A stretch of DNA of 64,000 bases from Mantamonas sphyraenae (lineage: Eukaryota; CRuMs; Mantamonadidae), in the NCBI GenBank assembly GCA_026936335.1, contig JAPMXV010000055.1, positions 310,001 through 374,000 of the forward strand, given 5' to 3'. Position 1 is the first letter of the stretch. Every line of letters starts with the position of its first letter. The notes beneath the pieces were generated by a model that was not told the origin of the DNA, did no database searches, and saw only the letters and a list, made by a program, of their open reading frames with translations. Below, one piece after another: positions 57,228-64,000 of this stretch. A program made the translations under genes and the position numbers.

Positions 57228-60200
57228 TCAGAAACCAAATGCATTCGTGATGAGGCTCTGTTTCACGGCACGTTTGAACTCTTCATAGTCGAGCTGGCCG
57301 TCTCCGTTTGCGTCGACGCGTTCGAAGCATTCGTCGACCTGGGCATCGATGAGGTCCTCGTCCTCCTCTGGGTCAACTCCCTGGTTGCGCATGGAGGCCA
57401 CAAAGACCTCTTTGACCTCCTCTTTGCTGATATATCCGGAGCGGTCCTTGTCGTAGGCGCGGAAGGCGAGCATGAGGCGGTCGTCGAAACTGCCGTGCTC
57501 GAGAGCCCCGAGACCGACGACGACCTCGCGCAGGTCGATGGAACCGTTGCCGTCTGTGTCAAAGGCAGTAAAGGCCTGTTCGATGTTCTGCTCGTCGTCG
57601 ATTCCGAGTTGGCGCATGCCGATGGCAAACTCTTCGGCGTCGAGTTGGCCGTGGTGGGCTCGTTTGGACCAGAATTCGAGGAGCTCATCGAGCTCGTCCT
57701 GGGAGAAGCGAGTCTGCTTGCCGAGGCTGGCCTTGAGGCGGTCCTTCTTTGGAGCGCGACGACGGCGAGAGCGGCGCGAGTCGCTATCCATGGTGCTGTT
57801 TGCACTGGCGCTGCCGTCGTCGATGCGACAGAGAACCTTGAGGACTGGCTGTTGATAGGCATCCTGACGACGCCTGCGGTCGCGGCGATTACGTGAGCGG
57901 AAGCCGCTGCCGTCGCGGCTGTGGTCATTGGCCTGGCGGCGGGCCTCCATTTCCGAGTGGACAAAGGCAGCCTCGAGGGAGGCGTTTGAACGGATGGTGC
58001 AGAGCTCTTCGCGGTCGCGGTAGAAGAGGGTGAGGCGTTCGCCGTACTCGGACTCGAGGTGGGCGCGGAACTCTTTGTAGCTGAGAGAGCGGGGCACGTA
58101 GAAGAAGCGGTGGTCACTGGTGCCGTTTGCCTTGAAGTAGGTCTTTACGGGCACCTTTGTGTCGTGGCGGTACTGGGAGTGGTCAAAGTCGGAGCCGGCG
58201 GTGGTCTGTGTGTCCATGATGTTGCGGTTGACACGCTGGAGATCCATGCCACTGGATGAGACCGAGTCGGAGTCGTCCGTGTCGTCGTCGAGGTTGTCAA
58301 AGTGGACTTTGAGGAGGGTGTGTATACGCTGTGCCTCGTAGGACTTTGGGTCGAGGCCGGCCTCAACCATGCGGAGGAGTTCTTTGCACTTGTTGGCAAA
58401 TTCGGGGGCATAGATGCGGACGGAGGGATCGTGGACGTAGGAGAAGGCCATGTGGAGCATGAGAAGCCTGTCGACACACTCCATGTCAAAGAGGGCGCTG
58501 TGTTCGTTGACGACGATGGTCTTGCCGCGCTCCTTGATCTCGCGCTCGCCGGCGGAGAGCACATTGTAGAGGACCTCAAGGGCGTCGCGGACCATATTGA
58601 GATGGTATGTGGGCTTGAGTTTGTGGTCGAGGGTTTGCCAGTTTTCGAGTTCGATGCACTGCATGGAAACAAAGTCCTGGTTGGCAAAGGCGTCGAGGAG
58701 GGCGCCGTCGCTGGCGTATCGTGTCATGTTGCGTGTGATTTCGAGAGCGACTTGGGTGACGTCTGCGCTGGCGTCTTCCATGAGGGGCAGGAGGACGGGG
58801 AGTAGGTCGAGCTGAAAAAGGGCATCGACGTATTCGCCTTCTGCGCGTGCGACGGCACCGACGATGTGGAGAAGGTGGATGAGGGTGGGCTCGTGGTGTT
58901 CGTTGGGCAGACGTTCGATTATGGCCTGGAGGCCGCCATCGTCGAGGATGGCGACGTTGCCCGAGGAAAAGGTGTCTGCGATCGCGCTGAGGGCGGCGAG
59001 GCGAACCTTGTCGGAGGAGTGTGTGGAGAGGTCGAGGAGGCGGTTGCAGAGGTCCTGAGAGATCTGGTCGCGATAGATGACAAGGAGGTTGATCATGTGG
59101 ATGACGAGTTTGTCGTCGTCGACATCGAGGTAGTGGCTGAGCTCGTCGATGATCTGGGAGCCGTGGTCGCGGAGGTCGGGGCTGACGCAGAGGAGGGCGA
59201 GGAGGTTGGCGATGTTGCGTGCGAGTTCGATGTTTTCGATGTCTGTGAGGGCAAAGAGGGGGTCCATGATGTGTTTGGAGAGGACATAGTCGCGTGCGGC
59301 GCCACAGTGTTGGCAAAGGCAGACGAGGACTTTGACGGCGTGAGCCTTGATGAGATCCTGGTTGGAAGAGTCGAGGAGATCAATGAGGATCTCGACGGCC
59401 CCGTTGTCGACAAGCTGCTTCTGGGAAAGCATGTTTGCGGGGTGCCACTCGGAATCTTCGGGGATGCCCGGAATGCGGAGGCCCGGGGCGATGTAGGTAA
59501 GGGTGTCGAGGGCTTCCCATTGGAGGGAAGGCCTGTCGTTGAGGGTGGCAAAGTAGAGGAAGCGCGGGACAACCTCTGTTTCGACGACTGCGTTGAAGAT
59601 GGAGACGAGGAGGTCTGAGATCTGCAACTTCTCGTACGGGGTACGGAAGACGTCACAGATGGAGAGGAGCTGGCGCCAGCGGCTCATGCCGGCGAGCTGG
59701 TGCATGTCGTCGTCGGCAAAGACCTTGTCGATGCTCGACTGAAGGTTGTTGAGGATGGAGCGTGTCTGTGCGACGGCGGCGTGCTGCGGGAGGGGAAAAG
59801 AGGTTTGGCGGGAGAGGGTGGAATGTGAGGAGAGGGTGAAGGTGGCAGGTGGGCACGGGAGGGACGTGTGTGGACGATGGACTGACCTTGTCCTCGTCGG
59901 AGACGATGTCTTCGTCGTCCTGTTCGTCAAAGCCGCCGCTCTCTTCGATCTGTGCACGCATCTTTTCCTCGAGCTCACGGCGGCTTTCCTGGAGGACCTG
60001 CATGAGCTGGGCCTGCTGGGACGGAAGAAGCCACTTGGAGAGCATCTGCTTCTGGATGGCTTCGGTCTCCTCTACGGTTTCGAGGAGTTGTTCAGCGGCA
60101 GACTCGCTGAGGGCGATCTTGCGCTTCTTTCCGCGAGGAGAAGTGGGCAAGGCGGATTCTTCGTCCAGGACGTCCTCCTCTGCGTCTTCGTCGATACCCG

Positions 60201-60231
60201 GGGAGCGGGTGGATTGGGAGTCTTGATCCAT
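57228..60231 (-). CDS. Armadillo-repeat, PB1-like and EF-hand protein, two exons
   Basis: Exon 1 is 60231-59887, the intron is 59886-59784 (GTCAGT...CCGCAG, phase 0), and exon 2 is 59783-57228, giving 966 residues. The N-terminus is acidic with a basic GKKRK patch and a Gln/Glu helix. Armadillo/HEAT-like helical repeats fill about residues 150-610 (VEILIDLLDSSNQDLIKAHA, NIELARNIANLLALLC, DKVRLAALSAIADTF). A PB1-like fold follows at about 657-720, with an acidic LTLFYRDREEL loop. Near the C-terminus lie three canonical EF-hand loops (DTDGNGSIDLRE, DKDRSGYISKEE, DANGDGQLDYEE) and one degenerate loop. This suggests a calcium-regulated scaffold. I know no named family with this order, so function is not assigned. 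The protein ends 79 bp from the convergent DNAH1 stop. Confidence 0.8.
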
Positions 60232-60473
60232 TGGGACGGGCGGGGAAAGAGGAAGGGTTGCTTGCGGTGGACGGGGAGGGGCATGCGTTCTGAGGGGACA
60301 TGTGGAAGACGGGTGCAAGAGATGACGATCAAAATGGGGGGGGAGGGGGTGGGTGATTGGACAGTGAGATGTGTGTTGGGGGAGGATGAAGAGTCACGAA
60401 AAGAACGCGAGATTTGTTGCTGTGCGCCGGAGCGAGTTTCTGCGGTGTGCGTAGGCACGGGATGGGAGCAGAA
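60232..60473 (-). promoter_or_regulatory. Spacer between eL27 and the armadillo/EF-hand gene
   Basis: 242 bp, purine-rich on the plus strand. It should hold the eL27 3' region and the downstream gene's promoter and leader. No further open frame or RNA gene was seen. Confidence 0.4.
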
Positions 60474-61149
60474 TCAGAAGCGGAGCTTAGCAAAGAACCA
60501 ACGGTTCTTGCCCGAGAGGTAGCGCTCGGTCAGCATCTTCTTGAGCTGCTTCTTGGCGGCAACCCTGGCGCCCGGCTCCTTGAAGGTGTCCTGGCTGACC
60601 ACCATCTTCAGGTCCAGATCCAGGCTGTAGCGGGTGGGCCTGTGCAAGGTGAGGGGAGGGAGGAGAAGGTGAGCATGTGGGCTGGGGTTGAGAGGGGAAA
60701 GGGTGGACGGGAGGAGAGGAGTCACGAGCAGGGACGGGAGGGAAAGGCTGCGAAAGAAAAGAGGGGTGTGGTTTTTTGCATGCGCACGGGAGCGATGCAA
60801 AGACGGACACAGAGGCTTGGAAAGGGGGAGATGTGGGAGGAAGGAGGTACGGATGTGTGCGGGAGGAGGAAGGCAAAGGGAAGGAGGCGGAGGAGAGTGT
60901 GTGAACGTACATGATGTGGTTGTAGTTGACGACCTTGATGAACGGGGTGACCTTGGAGCGCTTGAGGACCTTCTTCTCGCTCATGCTCTTGGTGACCTTG
61001 AGCGGAGCCTTGTCGACACCGACGATGACGGCATGGCCGTACTTGCGAGAGTGGGTGATGTCAAAGTTCTTGACGATCACGGCCTTCTTGCCAGCATAGC
61101 GGCCGTTGGTCACAATCACAACTTTTCCGGGCTTGAGGAAACGGGGCAT
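60474..61149 (-). CDS. RPL27: 60S ribosomal protein eL27, two exons
   Basis: Exon 1 is 61149-60911, the intron is 60910-60640 (GTACGT...GCACAG, phase 2), and exon 2 is 60639-60474, giving 134 residues (human 136). It starts MPRFLKPGKVVIVTNGRYAG, a KOW-type RNA-binding start, and ends GKNRWFFAKLRF, the near-invariant eL27 C-terminus. The splice rebuilds NYNHIMPTRYS. eL27 is a structural protein of the large cytosolic ribosomal subunit. The 271-nt intron is the second largest found here. A TGTAG at 61157-61153, three bases upstream of the ATG on the minus strand, looks like the acceptor of a 5'-UTR intron, common in ribosomal protein genes, but its donor was not fixed. Confidence 0.96.
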
Positions 61150-61863
61150 ATTCTACAGGAGCAAGGGGGTGATGGGCAGGTGTGAGTGGCGAAAGCACAG
61201 GGCAAAGTGTGTGCGCAGGGATTGGAGTGTGGCTGGAGCCGGTGGGTGTGCATGTGCGAGGAGGCGGGCGGGCAAAGAGCAGAACATGCGTGCACGCAGC
61301 CCAGAGCCAGGAGGAAACGCAGCTGGCAGACGTGTAGCGCATGTACGGAGCTGTTTGAACGTGGGGATGCGTGTGCATGGCAGGTATGCACACCCTGGAT
61401 GGGTGGATGACATTGGATGGGCAGCAGGTGGAGAGATGCGGGTGCAGGAAGGGAGTTGGGAATGCGCAAAGAGGCAAAATGATTGGGGCGCAAACGCTTG
61501 CGTGCCTGGACAAAGGGAAAGTGGGGTGAGGTGTGCAGAGAGGTGCTGTGGAGAGAGTGTGTGTGGTGTTGTGGACGGTTTGGTAGGGAGCAGCAGTGTG
61601 TTGCTGGGTGGGAAACATACAATGGGTTTTTTGGTTTTTGGCTGGCAGACGTGGCGCGAGTGGGACGCAGGGTTTTTCGGATGACGTCGCGTTTGAATTG
61701 GGTGGAAGGGGGATTTCCCGAGGATGACACGAGAAGAGAGGTTGGAAGGGAGGGCTGGAGGAGGATGTTGAAAGGCATGTGCAGGTGGAGGGCAGGAGAA
61801 GCGGGGAAGCCACGCGGGGGGAACCACGAAAAGAACTGGTGTTGGAGAGAGAGAGAGAGAGAG
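61150..61863. promoter_or_regulatory. 714-bp divergent intergenic region between eL27 and PYROXD2
   Basis: This is the largest gene-free stretch in the window. It is G/A-rich on the plus strand and has no convincing conserved frame on either strand. It should contain the eL27 leader, possibly with a 5'-UTR intron, and the PYROXD2 promoter. A (GA)n tract abuts the PYROXD2 start codon. Confidence 0.45.
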
Positions 61864-61864
61864 A
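61845..61864 (+). repeat. (GA)n dinucleotide repeat at the PYROXD2 start
   Basis: About ten GA units run directly into the ATG at 61864. Confidence 0.85.
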
Positions 61865-64000
61865 TGTTTGCACGGGTGACACAAACTCTGCGTGCAAAAG
61901 CACCAGTGCAGGCAGCAGGCGCTGTGGGCGGCTTGTCGACGACAGGCAGCGGTGTGACGACGTCGTCGACTACGACCAAGGTGACGGCCAAGGCAACGAC
62001 GGGAGAGAAGAAGGCGACGACGAAGCAGTCGGGCGAAGCCAAGGCAACAAGGAAGCCGAGGGCACGCAAGGCAGGGACGACGGCCAAGGCAGGGACAGCC
62101 AAGGCGACGGGCAGAGGGCGGCCACGAAAATCCGCGCCAAAAAGCGCCAAGGCAAGCGAAAAGGCGCGGAGCATCACAGACCTGCTGGCAGACGTGGAGA
62201 AGAAGGATGGCAGCGAAAGCACAGGCGGGAAGCGAAACGAAACGATAGAGGTGGGAGATGCAACGGGGACGGGCGGCAAGGGCGGGAGCGGAAAGGCGGC
62301 AGGCGGTGGGACAGTGTTCTTGGAACCGGAGATCATCCACAAGGCAGGGAAGGAAGCATCGGAGTCGCTGCTTGTGGTGAAGCAGACGCAAGACCCGTGG
62401 GATGCTGTGATTGTGGGGGGCGGACATAACGGATTGATCACGGCGGCATACCTGGCGAAGAGCGGCCAGCGTGTGTTGGTGCTGGAGCGGCGGCATGTGG
62501 TGGGAGGGGCAGCCATCACGGAGGAGCTGTACCCGGGGTTCAAGTTTTCGCGTGCATCGTACGTGAACGGTCTGATGCGGCCGCACATTGTTCAGGACCT
62601 GAACTTGAAGGCGCACGGGCTGCACTTTTACCCACGCAATCCGTCGTCGTTCACACCGACGCAGGACGGGCGCTACCTGATGCTGAGCAACGACATGGAC
62701 TTTAATCGGCAGGAAATCAGCAAGTTCAGCAAGCTGGATGCGGCGGCGTACCCCAAGTTTGAGGCGTTTCTGAACCGCTGTTCCGTGTTCTTTGAAAAGT
62801 TCCTGGATGAAGAGCCGCCGGATTCGCTTATCCTGAACGGGCAGATCGAAAAAAGCAACCAACTGATGGACTACCTGTCGCAGTCGGTGGCATTCGCCAA
62901 ACTGGCCGGCCGTGCGCTGAGTCTGGGAGGAGATCTGGCAGGGTTTATCGAGCTGATGACGGCACCTGCGGCGCAAATTGTAGGTGGTGAGGGGTGTTGG
63001 GAGACGTATGGGAGAGAGGGGTTGCTGACACGTGGGCGGGTGTGGGTTGGCAACGGTACAGCTGAACCGGTACTTTGAGAGCGAGCCGCTGATCTCGACG
63101 CTGGCAACCGACAGCATCATTGGAGCGATGGCGGCGCCGTCGACGCCTGGGTCCGGGTATGTGCTGTTCCACCACGTGATGGGAGTGACGGATGGAGAGC
63201 GCGGGGTGTGGTCGTACGTACGCGGAGGAATGGGTGCAGTGAGCCAGGCGATTGCAGATGCGGCGGCTGTGAACGGAGCGACGATCCAGACAAACGCAGC
63301 GGTGCAAGAAATCGAAGTGGATGAGAACGGCCACGCGGTCGGGGTGCGTCTGGAAGACAACACGCTGATCCGTGCGAAAAAGGTGATTTCGAACGCAACG
63401 CCCGAGGTGACGTTTGGGAAGCTTGTGCCAGAGCGGGCGATGCCAGGTGCGTTTACGCGGCGGGTGGAGACACTGGACTACAGTTCAGGGGTTATGAAGA
63501 TCAACTGCGCGCTGGACCGGCTGCCGGAGTTCAAGGCGATTGCAAACCCAGGTGACGGGAGTGCGGGGCCGCAGCACAGGGGCACGATCCACATCGGGGA
63601 CGACAGCAAGCTGATTGAGCGTGGGTACCAAGATGCGCTGGCAGGGCGTGCGTCGGAGGTGCCGATCATTGAGATGACGTTGCCGTCGTCTCTGGATCCG
63701 ACGATCTCGCCTGAAGGCAAGCACGTGGCGCTTCTGTTTGTGCAGTATGCACCGTACGAGCTGGCGGACGGGGCGAGCTGGGATGATCCGGGCCGCAAGG
63801 AGGCGTACGCGAAGAAGGTGTTTGCGCGAGTGGACGAGTACGCGCCGGGCTTCTCGGACAGCGTGCTTGCGGCAGATGTGCTGTCGCCGGTGGACCTTGA
63901 GCGTACGTTTGGACTGACTGGGGGCAACATCTTCCATTCGTCGATGGGCCTGGACCAGCTGTTCTGGCTGCGGCCTGCAGCTGGATACACCAACTACCGC
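61864..64000 (+). CDS. PYROXD2: PYROXD2-like FAD-dependent oxidoreductase (3' end outside window)
   Basis: Exon 1 is 61864-62979, the intron is 62980-63061 (GTAGGT...GTACAG, phase 0), and exon 2 runs from 63062 past 64000. The FAD-binding fold starts near residue 180 with AVIVGGGHNGLITAAYLAKSG and ERRHVVGGAAITEE, as in phytoene-desaturase-like PYROXD2. Further family blocks are FKFSRASYVNGLMRP, GSGYVLFHHVMG, YVRGGMGAVSQAIA, EMTLPSSLDPT and DLERTFGLTGGNIFH. The splice restores the segment leading into FESEPLISTLATDSIIGAM. Animal PYROXD2 is a mitochondrial matrix/inner-membrane protein whose substrate is unclear. The first 23 residues (MFARVTQTLRAKAPVQ) fit a mitochondrial presequence. Next comes an unusual Thr/Ala/Lys/Gly-rich stretch of about 130 residues with one GRGRPRKS AT-hook-like motif. 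Confidence 0.9.

Noticed and set aside
60640-60910. An intronic snoRNA in the eL27 intron
   Set aside because: Ribosomal-protein introns often host snoRNAs, but I could not find a convincing C/D or H/ACA box set; the intron is mainly a pyrimidine-rich tract on its own strand.

Overview
This window is nuclear DNA of a GC-rich, very gene-dense, flagellated single-celled eukaryote. The evidence for a eukaryote is GT-AG introns, two axonemal dynein heavy chains, the ER oligosaccharyltransferase subunit OST48, ribosomal protein eL27, a PAAF1/Rpn14 proteasome chaperone and mitochondrial COX11. I cannot name the lineage from sequence alone. There are 17 protein-coding genes, and I saw no tRNA, rRNA, transposon or CRISPR array. 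Roughly sixteen introns can be placed by joining conserved protein sequence across GT-AG sites. They are short (about 68-335 nt), mostly phase 0, and concentrated near gene 5' ends.

Layout. 1-3.6 kb: first exon of a UBE2H-like E2 (-), MRNIP homologue (+), COX11 (-) and a profilin-domain protein with a long Ser-rich N-terminus (-). 3.55-17.5 kb: outer-arm dynein beta heavy chain of the DNAH9/11/17 class (+), with one apparent 1-nt frame break, then a small single-TM protein (+). 18-32.5 kb: two tandem paralogues (-) encoding about 2,400-residue receptor-like proteins with a signal peptide, Cys-rich and IPT/TIG repeats and a multi-pass membrane region. Only 10 bp separate them. The upstream copy is intact; the downstream one has three frame breaks and shares two nearly identical blocks with its neighbour. 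32.5-43.6 kb: MYND zinc-finger protein (+), ankyrin/coiled-coil protein (-), class 3 lipase (-), PAAF1 (-) and OST48 (+). 43.8-57.1 kb: DNAH1-like inner-arm dynein heavy chain (+). 57.2-64 kb: an armadillo/PB1/EF-hand protein (-), eL27 (-) and a PYROXD2-like FAD oxidoreductase (+) running off the window end.

The genes do not form one pathway. The shared themes are cilium/flagellum motility (two dynein heavy chains) and basic housekeeping (translation, N-glycosylation, proteasome assembly, cytochrome oxidase assembly, ubiquitin conjugation). The clearest candidate for something undescribed is the tandem IPT receptor pair, with its 10-bp spacing and mosaic identity. Genome compaction is also notable: the MRNIP and COX11 coding sequences overlap tail to tail, and divergent start codons lie within 0-70 bp of each other.
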